Positions 17,153-27,145 of a stretch of DNA of 64,000 bases are shown piece after piece (the first letter of the stretch is position 1; each line of letters starts with the position of its first letter). The notes beneath the pieces are model-generated. The model did no database searches, was not told the origin of the DNA, and saw only the letters and a list, made by a program, of their open reading frames with translations. Origin of the DNA: Candidatus Bathyarchaeota archaeon (GTDB taxonomy: Archaea > Thermoproteota > Bathyarchaeia > 40CM-2-53-6 > JALHTG01); the NCBI GenBank assembly GCA_022865705.1, contig JALHTG010000019.1:115784-179783 (forward strand). The letters run 5' to 3'. Both the position numbers and the translations under genes were made by a program.

Positions 17153-18115
17153 ATGGTACTCATGCAGATCCGTCTGTGGGAACAAGGCAATCTGAAGCCC
17201 TCACCTCTCGATGATCTCAGGGCCAACTTCAATCGTCCAGCTTGGATTGATGTTACTGATCCAACCGTTGGAGATATGCAAAGTGTTGCCGACGCCCTAA
17301 GTATTCCGAGACACGTATTGATCGGTAAGTTGCGTTCAAACTATCCCCATGTCGACACATATCCGGAATATGTGAAGATCTTTGCCTGGCATCTGACCTC
17401 TTCTTTAGAAGGAAGGGAATCTTCGTATCACAAGAATCCAGTGATAGTGCTCGCCAACAGGAATTGCGTGGTCACCATATCACATTCTAGAACGAATATC
17501 CCTGAAACGATCTCCAACGAACTGGGTGAGAAAGGGCTCACAGATCTTTCTCTGCGGGCAAGGGTCATCTATCTTGTAATGAGGTATCTGCTAGAGCGAT
17601 ACGAGCATTTCGCTGAACAGTTCGAGAGAGCAGCAGAGAAACTTGAAGAAGCGATCCCACCATGGCCTCGCGACTTCTACGCGGAGTCGTTCAATATAAG
17701 GAAAGATGCGAGTCGCTTTCTTAGACTGCTCAGACATTTCAGAACGCTGGTTGAATCTTTACCGAAAGGGAGGTTTTCTTTGTCTTTTACAGAGGAAGAG
17801 ATGCAGCTCTTGGACACGGTATATGATCGAGCTGTGGGAGCTGAGGAGACCACGGAAATGTCTCTTGAAATAGTGAAGGATCTTATTGAGATGCACTTGG
17901 ATACTGTTTCTCATGACATGAATAGGGCCATGAGACTGATGGCTGCTATTACTTGCATCGTGGCCATTCCATCTGTGATTGGTGCATTGCTCGGAATGAA
18001 TCTGATTGATGTTCCATGGCCTTGGCAGCTTTGGCAGGTTACTTCGATCGTTGCTTCAGCCGCCATATTGTTAGCGGCCTACTTCTATAGAAAAGGATGG
18101 CTTAGAGGCACCTGA
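17153..18115 (+). CDS. corA: CorA-family magnesium/divalent cation transporter
   Basis: The 320-residue protein has the long cytoplasmic alpha/beta and helical domain of CorA. Two C-terminal membrane helices follow, with the selectivity motif GMN at the end of the first (LLGMNLIDVPWP) and a short positively charged tail. It should form a pentameric inner-membrane channel for Mg2+ or Co2+. The first start is GTA/ATG-proximal; the ATG at 17162 is another possible start. Confidence 0.88.
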   Translation: MVLMQIRLWEQGNLKPSPLDDLRANFNRPAWIDVTDPTVGDMQSVADALSIPRHVLIGKLRSNYPHVDTYPEYVKIFAWHLTSSLEGRESSYHKNPVIVLANRNCVVTISHSRTNIPETISNELGEKGLTDLSLRARVIYLVMRYLLERYEHFAEQFERAAEKLEEAIPPWPRDFYAESFNIRKDASRFLRLLRHFRTLVESLPKGRFSLSFTEEEMQLLDTVYDRAVGAEETTEMSLEIVKDLIEMHLDTVSHDMNRAMRLMAAITCIVAIPSVIGALLGMNLIDVPWPWQLWQVTSIVASAAILLAAYFYRKGWLRGT

Positions 18116-18221
18116 GGCGGTCTAGTGATAAGAATAGAACTGAATCTCGTTAGACAAGAGAATATCTCCATTGGCAGAACGAGCGGACGCAGACAGGGTC
18201 CCAATAGATCTCAGGGTCAGT

Positions 18222-18593
18222 TCAGAAGCACAGGACCCCGTCGGATTCTAGAACAAGATCATTCAGAGTCGCTGCTCCAACGACTCTTGCGGAGTCCACG
18301 AAGTTTCCTCTATCGAGCCCTAACAACATGCAGCTTTGCTCGCAAACCATGAGCCTCACTCCAGTCCTAACAGCTTGATCCATGACTTCCTTGAGGCTAG
18401 GAAAGCTTCCTACCTTGATCTTCTCCGCCTCCCCTTTTTTCAGCGCTGTGACTCCCTTCATGACAAAGTAGATGGTCGCGTCAAGATCCATGGCCCTCGC
18501 GGTGCTTGCAAGAACAAACGGGGCATACAATCGCTCCGGAGTATCTACCCCACTGGTCTGAACATAGAGAAGTTTCTTTCTAACTTCAGGCAT
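18222..18593 (-). CDS. DsrE-like sulfur-relay family protein
   Basis: About 123 residues with a Rossmann-like DsrE/F fold: KKLLYVQTSG at the start, a central DATIYFVMKG strand, and a cysteine motif VCEQSC near residue 84. The upstream nine codons of the open frame are probably not used, and the ATG at 18593 gives the expected start. DsrE proteins pass persulfide sulfur between carriers or act in thiol redox. A second DsrE-like gene lies at 59526-59879 beside a DsrC-like gene. Confidence 0.78.
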   Translation of the reverse strand: MPEVRKKLLYVQTSGVDTPERLYAPFVLASTARAMDLDATIYFVMKGVTALKKGEAEKIKVGSFPSLKEVMDQAVRTGVRLMVCEQSCMLLGLDRGNFVDSARVVGAATLNDLVLESDGVLCF

Positions 18594-18791
18594 GCTCCAT
18601 CCTCCGTCGAGAACACTCAATCTCCTTGAAGGAATAGCAAATAAGCAAATCGCTTACCTCCCTTCAAATCAACAATGGCTGTGTGTTCTTGTCTATCGAG
18701 CGCAGGCGCAGTGACTAGCGCAACTGAAACCACCCTATGTGGAAAGACAGATGAGTAAGTAGCGACGCTCGTTACCCACTCACCGATTGAG

Positions 18792-19568
18792 GTGGCAGAA
18801 TTGCAGAATGTGTTGAAGTCTAAGTTGAAGCGGGGGGAAGTCACCTTTGGAGTCACACTTGGAATAGGAAGTTCCGAAGTCTCAGAAGCGCTGGGCAACT
18901 TGGGCCTGGATCACATTATGTTTGATATGCAGCACACCAGTCTTGACACTGAAACCGTTCAAACGATGATTCAGGCGATAAGCTACTCGCAAAGTGTGCC
19001 AATGGTTCGAGTGATATCCAACGATCTGGGCCTGATTAACAGGGCCTTGGACATAGGGGCGCACGCAGTGATTGTCCCGCTAGTGAATTCCAGAGAGGAT
19101 GCGGAGAAGGCTGTGCGTGCCTCAAAATATACGCCGGAAGGAATAAGAAGCTATGGTCCCAGGCGCCCCCAATTGAGAGACCCAGATTATGCTGAGACGG
19201 CAAACGCTGAAGTCATGATCATCCCGCAGGTGGAGACAGAACTGGCCTTGCAAAACTTGGAAGATATCGTGACTACAAAGGGGATAGATGCAGTCACTGT
19301 GGGGCCTAACGATCTATCAATGTCACTTGGAGTCTTTCGACAATTCGAGAGTCCGAAGTTCCTGAAAGCCGTAGAAAAGGTCGTTTCGACATGCAGGGCT
19401 CATAACGTTTTTCCAGGTCTCTTAGCTCCAGCCGGACCAGTGGAGACGAGTATTCAGCAAGGTTTCAAAATGATCCAGCTAGGAGGCGACTTGGGCCTGC
19501 TAGCAGAAAACGTCGCAAGGATCCTGAAGAATGCAAAGAGTAAGGTAGATGCTGCTAGGCGCGACTGA
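18792..19568 (+). CDS. HpcH/HpaI family aldolase
   Basis: The 258-residue TIM-barrel protein resembles HpaI class II pyruvate aldolases. Landmarks are FDMQHTSLD (catalytic His region, with Gln where Glu usually precedes His), VPMVRV (substrate-binding Arg), PQVETELAL (metal Glu) and VGPNDLSMSLG (metal Asp). These enzymes split 4-hydroxy-2-oxo acids to pyruvate and an aldehyde with a divalent metal. It begins with GTG. No catabolic operon is adjacent, so the true substrate is unknown. Confidence 0.85.
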   Translation: MAELQNVLKSKLKRGEVTFGVTLGIGSSEVSEALGNLGLDHIMFDMQHTSLDTETVQTMIQAISYSQSVPMVRVISNDLGLINRALDIGAHAVIVPLVNSREDAEKAVRASKYTPEGIRSYGPRRPQLRDPDYAETANAEVMIIPQVETELALQNLEDIVTTKGIDAVTVGPNDLSMSLGVFRQFESPKFLKAVEKVVSTCRAHNVFPGLLAPAGPVETSIQQGFKMIQLGGDLGLLAENVARILKNAKSKVDAARRD

Positions 19569-19600
19569 CGCAATTCAGACCTCGGCCGTACTGGGTACGT

Positions 19601-19621
19601 TGTTACGTGACGAGAGTAACA
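19601..19621. repeat. Perfect inverted repeat TGTTAC-N9-GTAACA
   Basis: Six-base arms with a 9-base spacer lie between the aldolase stop and the NUDIX gene. It shares the half-sites GTTAC/GTAAC with the two palindromes at the dnaK promoter, but has a longer spacer. It may be an operator or chance. Confidence 0.35.
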
Positions 19622-19742
19622 GTTTTTCTTATGAAACTCAGTTAGGTGTTTAGAGGCAAGTTTGCTGAAGTAAGCGATCTAGTGAAGCTGATCCGGAAGA
19701 AGTATGGCGTTCTGATATCTCCTTGACAAGGCTTGTGTAGAT

Positions 19743-20276
19743 TTGAGTGACGAATATCTCTGGGCCATAGACTCGAAGGGACGAGTTCTTGGCAGAAGAA
19801 CGCGAGCTGAGTCCCACGAGCGAGGCTTAATTCACAGGGCAGTTCATGTTGTTGTGCTGGATCATAAGCATCGGATTTTTGTGAAGAAGAGGAGTCAATC
19901 GAAGGACATGTTTTCAGGCCAATGGGAAACGAGTGTAGGTGGCCATGTTACGTATGGAGATAACACGAGAGAGACAGCGGCAAGAGAGCTTGAGGAAGAA
20001 CTTGGCATTGTTGAAAAGCCCATCTATCTGAGGAGATTCAGATATAGAGGGGAAGAGGAGAAGGAGAACATTACTTTCTTCTACGTTGTCACTGGCAAGA
20101 AGTTGAAGCTGAACCGATCGGAAGCCACAAAAGGCGAGTACTTCACAATTCACGAACTTGAGAAAGCTCTTACGCGAAGGACGTTCGTCGACGGTACTGA
20201 GGATGAACTATGCATAATTGGGAAGCTGTTGCGAAAATTGCTGGAAGCTAATGCGCGCAAGCACGCACAGCAATAG
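19743..20276 (+). CDS. NUDIX hydrolase (IDI-like)
   Basis: A 177-residue protein with a complete NUDIX box, GGHVTYGDNT...REL-EEELGI, near residues 66-88. The N terminus (LWAIDSKGRVLGRRTR) and the general layout resemble isopentenyl-diphosphate isomerase-like NUDIX proteins. The cysteine typical of the isomerase active site is not obvious, so hydrolysis of a nucleotide or dinucleotide is more likely. Start TTG. Confidence 0.83.
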   Translation: MSDEYLWAIDSKGRVLGRRTRAESHERGLIHRAVHVVVLDHKHRIFVKKRSQSKDMFSGQWETSVGGHVTYGDNTRETAARELEEELGIVEKPIYLRRFRYRGEEEKENITFFYVVTGKKLKLNRSEATKGEYFTIHELEKALTRRTFVDGTEDELCIIGKLLRKLLEANARKHAQQ

Positions 20277-20291
20277 TACTGAGGGACATCA

Positions 20292-21485
20292 ATGACTGAG
20301 TCAAATGGCAAGAAACAGTCGAAGGAATTGGGTTTCAAGAACGTTGTAAGACTGGGATATGTAAGTCTCTGCACAGACGTATCAACCGAGATGATTCTCG
20401 GTGTATTGCCGTTGTTCATTGTAAGGGAGCTTGGAGCAACTGCACTAGTCTTGGGGCTCATCGAAGGTGTTGCTGAAGCGATCAACTATTTTTTCAGAGT
20501 TCTAGCTGGTGTGATGACTGACAAGATTGGCAGGCGTAAGCCGCTTGTATTGCTCGGATATGGGCTCTCTTCAGTCGTCAAACCACTTTTTGCATTTGCG
20601 AATTCTTGGGGTCATGCCTTTGTGGTTAGGGTGGCGGACAGAGCTGGGAAGGGAGTCCGAACCTCGCCCAGGGATGCACTCATTAGTGATTCGGCCGCGA
20701 AGTCTCAAGCTGGAAAGGCGTTCGGTCTTCACCGGTCGCTCGACCAAGTTGGCGCTATTGTGGGGCCTCTCTTAGCGTTTGTCGTTCTTCCTGTTGTTGG
20801 AATCCGCGGCGTTTTTTGGCTTTCCTTCATTCCTGCTGCATTAGCCCTGGTGATACTCTTATTCTTCGTAGTTGAGACGCGCGGATTAGCGAAGCAGAAG
20901 AGTATATTCGAAAATGCGAGGGAAGTGTTGAGTCATAACTTCGTTCTCTTACTGTTGATACTAGGGGTGTTTACGGTCGGAGCTTACAACTTCTCATTTA
21001 TTCTCTTGAAGGCTGGTTCTCTGGGCGTTCAGGAAGCTAACATTCCGCTCGTATACGCATGTCTCAATCTTGCAACTGTGGTACTTGGACTACCGGCGGG
21101 AATGTTGGCTGATAGAGTGGGGAAAGTACCAATACTTGCTCTCAGTTACGCAGTATTCTTGGTCACTTCTGTGGCAGGTGCTCTTCTCACAGGCAACCCT
21201 CTCTATGCATTTCCGTTGGCCTTCCTCTTCGGAAGCTACCTTGCAATATCTGAGACAGTTCAACGCGCCATGATCCCAGATTTCACCAAACCTGAACTCA
21301 AAGGGACTGCCTATGCATTATACTACACACTTGTCGGCATGGGCTCATTGGTCTCGAACCTCATATTCGGAGCCCTCTGGACCAACATGGGCCCGGCAAC
21401 GGCATTTCAGTACAGTATTGCAACGTCAGCAGTCGGGATCGTTGCGTTGATCGTTTTCATTCTAAGAACAAATCTAAAGACATAG
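20292..21485 (+). CDS. MFS transporter
   Basis: The 397-residue protein has twelve predicted membrane helices and the MFS loop motif DKIGRRKPL after the second helix. A second conserved segment is RTSPRDALISDS. It begins 16 bases after the NUDIX gene on the same strand and may be co-transcribed with it. The substrate cannot be deduced. Confidence 0.87.
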   Translation: MTESNGKKQSKELGFKNVVRLGYVSLCTDVSTEMILGVLPLFIVRELGATALVLGLIEGVAEAINYFFRVLAGVMTDKIGRRKPLVLLGYGLSSVVKPLFAFANSWGHAFVVRVADRAGKGVRTSPRDALISDSAAKSQAGKAFGLHRSLDQVGAIVGPLLAFVVLPVVGIRGVFWLSFIPAALALVILLFFVVETRGLAKQKSIFENAREVLSHNFVLLLLILGVFTVGAYNFSFILLKAGSLGVQEANIPLVYACLNLATVVLGLPAGMLADRVGKVPILALSYAVFLVTSVAGALLTGNPLYAFPLAFLFGSYLAISETVQRAMIPDFTKPELKGTAYALYYTLVGMGSLVSNLIFGALWTNMGPATAFQYSIATSAVGIVALIVFILRTNLKT

Positions 21486-21540
21486 AGACTGTCGTGCAGC
21501 TTCAGGCGGAGTAGATGTCTTCATTGAAGCCTAGATTTGC

Positions 21541-23271
21541 TCAACTCTGTTCGTGTAGAAAGAATAGCCGCCTAGACTTACCAATCCTTGGCCCAAAGAG
21601 ATCTTGAGCCCACATCACGGCTAGAATGATTGAGAGAGACAACAGAATAAGTAGGTCGGCAGGCCGAAAAGATCTAATTGAAACTGGGCGTTCCTCCTTC
21701 TCGATTCTCCCTCCTGTAATTGGATTGAGCAGTGTTTCAACAGGGGCATAGTCATCTGTCAAAACTATCTGGCTGTTTGCAGCCCATTCTCCTTCGACCA
21801 GAGTTCCAACATATTCGTGATAATTGGCAATCTTGATGATTGGACTCGATCTGGCCATCGTAGCAAGTTCTTCTCTCGAGTATCGCTTTGGCATTTTTGT
21901 GGCTACGAGCGCTAGATTCTGAGTCATGCCGTAGTCTTTCGAGCTTTCCGCGACTTGCATCCCTGCTTGAAAGATGTAGACATTGCTGAAGACTTCTCTG
22001 ACTGTGTTGGATTCCGCCTTGAGGAGTTCTGAGGACGGGCCAGTTAAGGAAGCGATTATGTTCGAGACTATTACTCCATTCTGGTTCAGGTCTTTGCTTA
22101 TTTCTCTGAAGAATTCTAGAGTCATCAGATGAAATGGCACATAGGTTCGAGAATAGGCATCGAGTACGATCAGATCATATTTCTTCTCCGATCCAACTAG
22201 GTAGAGTCGCCCGTCGTCGTTGAATATCCTCAAGCGAGGGTCATTCTTGACGTCAAAGTATTGTCTGGCTGCATTGATGACTTCTTCATCTATTTCGACA
22301 ACATCTACATTTACGCGCGGGTAGTCGGCGAGGAATCTCTTTGGTCCAGAGAAACCCCCTCCTCCTATAAACAGAACATTAGTGATGTTGGGATTGAAGA
22401 CGAATCCTACGTGGAAGTAGTTGTTATAGTTGTAGATGATTCTCTGCGGGTCATTCAGATCCATGGCACTGTGAAGGTGGTCATCCAGAATCATCGTTCG
22501 AACCTTTCCACCATGAAAAGGATCTATTCCTTCCAAGATTGCCATGTGATGATAGAGTGTTTCCTTCTCAAGAATCACCTCGTTCAAGCTCAATTTGAAG
22601 AGCATCACGTTCGGACTTATCGAGGTAGGTGGAGCCAAAAACGCCGATATGACCAAGAGCAATACCAATACCACTCGAATCTTTCCTTTGAGTCCAAGAA
22701 GTGAAAGCCCGACAAGTACAATGCCAGAAACTTGAAGGATCTTAACTATTCCTAATTCGGGAATCAGGATGAAAGCAGTGACAAAAGTGCCAAAGATACT
22801 TCCCGCCGTCGAGAGCGAATACAACTTCCCAGCCAGATTGCCAAGGTCAGATAGAGTCTTCGCAGCAAGCCTTATCGCGTAAGGTGAGACCATGCCCAGA
22901 AGAAAACTCGGCATCGCTAGGATCGCAACTGAGGCAATCAAAGAAGAAATTCTCTCCCCCAAGTTGAGCGAAATGATAAGATCAAAGACTACGGGCGTGA
23001 CCAGAGGGATTAGAAGGACGAAGATGCCGGCGGTCAGGACTACTAAGCAGAAGGTTCCGAAATCAGGCCGCTTGTCAGCAACTCTACCCCCGATGTAGTA
23101 TCCTGCCGACAGTCCCGTCAGTACCACTCCTATTAGACTGCCCCAGACAAAGATACTGTTTCCAAAATATGGTGCCAGAATTCTGCTCGCCGTGAGTTCC
23201 AAAGCCATAACCACGGCACCGCACAGAAACACCTGAAGCTTCAGCCGCTGTTCCATACTCATGTCCATCAT
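21541..23271 (-). CDS. Membrane-fused spermidine-synthase-like methyltransferase-fold protein
   Basis: The 576-residue protein has an N-terminal membrane domain of about seven helices (residues 10-210). A spermidine-synthase-like domain follows, with the nucleotide-binding loop FIGGGGFSGP, the acidic VVEIDEE, DDGR and LDAYSRTYVPFH. One more helix lies near the C terminus. Such fusions are widespread in prokaryotes and often lack full polyamine-synthase residues. The reaction is unknown. Confidence 0.83.
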   Translation of the reverse strand: MMDMSMEQRLKLQVFLCGAVVMALELTASRILAPYFGNSIFVWGSLIGVVLTGLSAGYYIGGRVADKRPDFGTFCLVVLTAGIFVLLIPLVTPVVFDLIISLNLGERISSLIASVAILAMPSFLLGMVSPYAIRLAAKTLSDLGNLAGKLYSLSTAGSIFGTFVTAFILIPELGIVKILQVSGIVLVGLSLLGLKGKIRVVLVLLLVISAFLAPPTSISPNVMLFKLSLNEVILEKETLYHHMAILEGIDPFHGGKVRTMILDDHLHSAMDLNDPQRIIYNYNNYFHVGFVFNPNITNVLFIGGGGFSGPKRFLADYPRVNVDVVEIDEEVINAARQYFDVKNDPRLRIFNDDGRLYLVGSEKKYDLIVLDAYSRTYVPFHLMTLEFFREISKDLNQNGVIVSNIIASLTGPSSELLKAESNTVREVFSNVYIFQAGMQVAESSKDYGMTQNLALVATKMPKRYSREELATMARSSPIIKIANYHEYVGTLVEGEWAANSQIVLTDDYAPVETLLNPITGGRIEKEERPVSIRSFRPADLLILLSLSIILAVMWAQDLFGPRIGKSRRLFFLHEQS

Positions 23272-23481
23272 CTTCTCAGCTTGCGTTCATTGGAGGTGAT
23301 TAGTGTGCCTCCAGCCTTGTCCACCTACGATATTTCCCTTTCCCCTAACTCATACATGAAATCGATCGACACAGAAGCGTGCTGAAGAACCCATTCGAAA
23401 CTGATAAAGCGATAAGGAAGATATCTAAGACACTCTACGATCACTTTCCTGCAATGGATCAAGAAGCGGAGAACAGGCTTG

Positions 23482-24546
23482 ATGCGCTGCGTTATCATAA
23501 TGGCGGGAGGATTTGGCCAAAGATTCTGGCCTGCAAGTCGAGATGCGTATCCAAAGCAACTTCTCACTTTGTACGGGAATCGCTCCCTTCTACAATATAC
23601 GTATCAGAGAGCCAGACGGATCACAGACCGAAAACACATCTACGTATCGACCCGATCCGGACTGGAATCTCTAATCCAAAAACAGATTCCAAGCTTGGGA
23701 AAGGACCAACTCATTGTGGAGCCTATTGGCAAAGATACGGCACCATCAATCATGCTCAGTTGTGTATGGATACAAAGGAGAGTTCCAGATGCGACGGTGA
23801 TGTTCCTACCTGCTGATCACTATGTCAGCCCCATAGAACGATTCGTTAAGACCGCAGCCAAAGCTCTATCCTTCGCCGAAGGAACCGATAGCATAGTGAT
23901 AATCGGCATCCCCCCGACCTATCCATCGACGGGGTATGGATATGTCCAGTGTGATCATGCTTCACAAGAGAGGCGGTTACCATATCAGGTATTGAGTTTC
24001 AGAGAGAAACCAGATCTGAAGGCAGCAGAACGGTATCTCAAACAAGGGAACTACTACTGGAATAGTGGAATATTCGTTGCAAAGACAGATGTGATGATGG
24101 AGCAGATTCGTAATCATGCTGCGCACATATTCAAACTTGCCAAACCTCTGCTTTCTCTTCCTGAATCAAGATTTCGAGCAAAACTGGCAGGAGTATTCAG
24201 AAAGATGCCGAAGGTTTCACTCGACTACGCAGTTATGGAGAAGTCAAGGAATGTCGTCATGATTCCTGCAGAGTTCAAATGGAATGACCTTGGCTCTTGG
24301 AGTTCTTTGGACGAACTACCTCATCTCAGAAAGGGAGGGAACGTCTCTTCAGGGCCTATTCTGTCATTTAGCAGCCGTGGAAACATTGTGTCAGCGGGAC
24401 GAAAACTTGTGACGTTGGTCGACGTGGAGAACTTAGTAGTGGCTTTGACAGACGACGCATTGCTTGTCTGTAGCAAGAACTCGGCACAGAAAATCAAGCA
24501 GGTTGTGACGTCTCTCAAACGTGGAAAACATGCTTCTTATGCCTAA
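23482..24546 (+). CDS. manC: Mannose-1-phosphate guanylyltransferase-like nucleotidyltransferase
   Basis: About 354 residues with the sugar-nucleotide pyrophosphorylase signature GGFGQRFWPASRDAYPKQ at the N terminus. FLPADHY (metal Asp), GYGYVQ and FREKPD, followed by YYWNSGIF, are diagnostic of GDP-mannose pyrophosphorylase. It forms GDP-mannose from mannose-1-phosphate and GTP for glycan or glycolipid synthesis. It lacks the phosphomannose isomerase domain of bifunctional forms. The ATG at 23482 follows a TTG. Confidence 0.85.
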   Translation: MRCVIIMAGGFGQRFWPASRDAYPKQLLTLYGNRSLLQYTYQRARRITDRKHIYVSTRSGLESLIQKQIPSLGKDQLIVEPIGKDTAPSIMLSCVWIQRRVPDATVMFLPADHYVSPIERFVKTAAKALSFAEGTDSIVIIGIPPTYPSTGYGYVQCDHASQERRLPYQVLSFREKPDLKAAERYLKQGNYYWNSGIFVAKTDVMMEQIRNHAAHIFKLAKPLLSLPESRFRAKLAGVFRKMPKVSLDYAVMEKSRNVVMIPAEFKWNDLGSWSSLDELPHLRKGGNVSSGPILSFSSRGNIVSAGRKLVTLVDVENLVVALTDDALLVCSKNSAQKIKQVVTSLKRGKHASYA

Positions 24547-24591
24547 TCATTCACGAAGTGGTTCTTCACGTGATGTCTTCCTCATAGGACC

Positions 24592-25185
24592 TTAGCTTGT
24601 CGTGTCTTTCTTTTCAAAAGCTTCTTGGGCTAAGGTTAGAAAGTCACCCAGTGGAACTCCTATCTCTCGGCACATCTCGATTCGTTCTTTCAAATATCTG
24701 AGTTTTCGAAACGATTTCTCCTCAAATCTTATTTGATAGATCTCTAGGTTCAATCTCGGCAGTTTGTCTGCTTCTCGATCTCTCAGTTCTGAGAGGAATC
24801 TGGTTACGGCATCTGATGCGATCAATGCTTTGTCAATAATGCTTCGGGGAGGTACTCCCGTTCTATGATCGTGGGCCCTAATCGCTTGCAAACAGTCCCT
24901 TGAGAGGCGTCCCTCAAGTAATTCTGCTGTCATTAGCCCATGCTTGCTCATGTCGCCCTGAATCTCTTCATGGTCGAGATCGTGAAGAAGGCCGCAAAGT
25001 TGCCATTCTTCCGGGTTCATTTTCAGCCTCATGGCAAACTCTTCCATCACTTTTGCAACAGTGATAGAGTGTTCTCGTGCTTCCTTGTTCTTCAGGTGTT
25101 TCCTCAGTAGTTTGACCGCTTCCGTCCTCGCAAGCATGGGGAAAAATCTGCTCACAGAGGTTAAAAGAGATCGCCTTTTCGACAT
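24592..25185 (-). CDS. HD-domain phosphohydrolase (HDIG type)
   Basis: The 197-residue HD protein has the first His in EHSITVAKVM, the HD pair in LLHDLDHE, KHGLMTAELL and AIRAHDHRTG. This is the layout of small HDIG hydrolases acting on nucleotides or phosphate esters with a metal ion. The substrate is unknown. It converges with the pyrophosphorylase gene. Confidence 0.83.
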   Translation of the reverse strand: MSKRRSLLTSVSRFFPMLARTEAVKLLRKHLKNKEAREHSITVAKVMEEFAMRLKMNPEEWQLCGLLHDLDHEEIQGDMSKHGLMTAELLEGRLSRDCLQAIRAHDHRTGVPPRSIIDKALIASDAVTRFLSELRDREADKLPRLNLEIYQIRFEEKSFRKLRYLKERIEMCREIGVPLGDFLTLAQEAFEKKDTTS

Positions 25186-25386
25186 GACCTACTGTATTTC
25201 TGCGAAAACAGGCGTGGTAGCGCGGCCTCGACAGCTAAGACGCTTGAATGTTAGACTAAGTCCTGTTCGAGTAGGAGCGAATGCCTTAATTGTCGGTGTG
25301 TGCAACCCAAGCGGCAGTATACAAGGGATTCCTACTTCCTAGTAAGATCCGGTGTATAACTAGCTAGAAAGGGAGTGAAGAGAAGA

Positions 25387-25539
25387 ATGGGTTTCGAAAG
25401 GCGAGGATTTGGCGGCCCAAGAGAGATGCATAAGGCCACTTGCGCCGATTGCGGTAAGGAATGTGAGGTTCCGTTCAAGCCGACCGAAGGTAGGCCGGTC
25501 TACTGCAACGAGTGTTTCCAGAAGCATAGGAAATTCTAG
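25387..25539 (+). CDS. Small CxxC zinc-ribbon protein
   Basis: A 50-residue protein not found by longer-ORF scans. It begins with a flexible FERRGFGGP stretch, then KATCADCGKECEVPF and GRPVYCNECF, which gives two CxxC pairs 22 residues apart and a basic tail KHRKF. This is a widespread small zinc-binding family (archaea and candidate-phyla bacteria), probably nucleic-acid or ribosome associated. A purine-rich GGGAGTGAAGAG precedes the ATG. Confidence 0.8.
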   Translation: MGFERRGFGGPREMHKATCADCGKECEVPFKPTEGRPVYCNECFQKHRKF

Positions 25540-25739
25540 ATCGGTTGACCGCTAGCCGAAGCTGGTTTACTTTTCTCTTTTTCTTTGTTCCTGTTCTGTA
25601 TCGCTGCTGAAAGCAGGCAGATCTTCCACTCCGGCATTTCATCTCACAATTCGGGAAGGAATAATAAACAGAACGGCCTATGTCTGTGCCAAATCGATCG
25701 CACATTTCCCTGATCAAGATCAAGGGTTGGGATGTTTGA

Positions 25740-27053
25740 TTGGAACAAAAGACTTTGAACCGATGGATCGTGGTCGCAGGCGCTATCCTGATACAGCTTT
25801 CCCTTGGAGCCATATATGCATGGTCAGCTTTTACAGCACCGCTCCAAGGCACTGCGGCAAATCCTAGCCAATACAATTTCACGAAGACCGAGACACAAGC
25901 AATATTCTCAGCAGGACTCGCGACCTTTGCAGTCGTTATGATCATTGCTGGACGGCTTCAACAGAAGATTGCCCCCAGGATCGTCGCCCTTGGCGGGATA
26001 CTCCTTGGCGCGGGATACATAGCCGCAGGCTTCACTGGAGCCTCATTTGTCGGAAAACTCCTCACAATTGGCATAGTCGGAGGCGCTGGCATAGGTTTCG
26101 CATATGTCGTGCCTATCGCCGTGGGAGTCAAATGGTTTCCGGACAAGAAAGGTCTATTATCCGGGCTTGCGGTAGCGGGATTCGGTTTTGGCGCTTTCAT
26201 TTGGATAATGCTTGCGAGCCCTCCTGCTGTCCTAGGCATACAAGGCATGATTCAAACAAAGAACGGAATCTACGCAGTAGCTAACATAGACTGGGTCTTC
26301 ATAGTATATGGAATAATCTTCTTGGCTTTGATTGTGGCCGGATCCTTGGTCATGGTGAACCCTCCTGCAGGGTACAAGCCCGCAGGATGGGTCCCTCCCG
26401 AACCAAAGGGCAAGAAGGATCGGGGAAGCAGTGGAAGAGATTTCACTTCAGGCGAGATGTTGAGGAGTTGGCAATTTTACGTCGCGTGGACCATGTTCAT
26501 GTCTGGTGCCCTTGCTGGCCTGATGGTCATAGGAAATGTGCAAAACTTTGCCAAAGATTTGAACTATGGATTCCAAGGCCACGGCTTTTCCGTAAGGCAG
26601 GCCGGGGACTTTGCGGTCATAGGCGCTGCGATCTGCCTACCAATACTTAACGGAATAGGACGAATCGCTTGGGGGACCGCATCTGACAGGATCGGAAGCA
26701 GAAGAGCTCTCTTGCTAATGTTCTTGTTCCAGGGAACAATGACGGCGGTGTTCTTCTTCACGACTGTGAACGACTATCTATTCTATACGGTGGCTGCGCT
26801 GATAGGTTTCAACTTCGGTGGCACCCTTGCACTCTTTCCACCAATCACAGCAGACTTCTTTGGTAGCAAGAATCTGGGTGCGAACTATGGTTTGATGTTC
26901 ACTGCCTATGGTGTAGGCGGCATAGTTGGACCAATACTTGCTGGAATGGTTCAGGACTATGGCCTAAGCTTCCTCTATGCTTTCATACCAGCTTCTTTGC
27001 TCTGCTTTGTGGCAGCTGTTTTGGCGTTCTTGGTGGAGGCGCCCAAAGCATAG
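25740..27053 (+). CDS. OFA-family MFS transporter (oxalate/formate/monocarboxylate antiporter-like)
   Basis: The 437-residue protein starts with TTG. The first helix has the family pattern LGAIYAWSAFTAPLQ, followed by twelve helices; the loop ASDRIGSRRALLL is in the second half. OFA proteins exchange or import small carboxylates such as oxalate, formate, lactate or acetate. The next gene, convergent, is acetyl-CoA synthetase, which fits uptake and activation of acetate or a similar acid; that link is inference. Confidence 0.85.
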   Translation: MEQKTLNRWIVVAGAILIQLSLGAIYAWSAFTAPLQGTAANPSQYNFTKTETQAIFSAGLATFAVVMIIAGRLQQKIAPRIVALGGILLGAGYIAAGFTGASFVGKLLTIGIVGGAGIGFAYVVPIAVGVKWFPDKKGLLSGLAVAGFGFGAFIWIMLASPPAVLGIQGMIQTKNGIYAVANIDWVFIVYGIIFLALIVAGSLVMVNPPAGYKPAGWVPPEPKGKKDRGSSGRDFTSGEMLRSWQFYVAWTMFMSGALAGLMVIGNVQNFAKDLNYGFQGHGFSVRQAGDFAVIGAAICLPILNGIGRIAWGTASDRIGSRRALLLMFLFQGTMTAVFFFTTVNDYLFYTVAALIGFNFGGTLALFPPITADFFGSKNLGANYGLMFTAYGVGGIVGPILAGMVQDYGLSFLYAFIPASLLCFVAAVLAFLVEAPKA

Positions 27054-27145
27054 CAAGACTCCTGTCTAATCAGTACACTGATCATTGTTTAGAAAAGAAA
27101 GGAGTCGCAGAATGCTTGAGTCTTGCATTCTGCAAAGCGTTTTTG

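Noticed and set aside
19646-19726. A 26-codon frame before the NUDIX gene
   Set aside because: Too short, with no ribosome-binding site or conserved pattern.
23379-23481. Small frame upstream of the mannose-1-phosphate guanylyltransferase
   Set aside because: It runs out of frame into the enzyme gene and has no recognisable domain.
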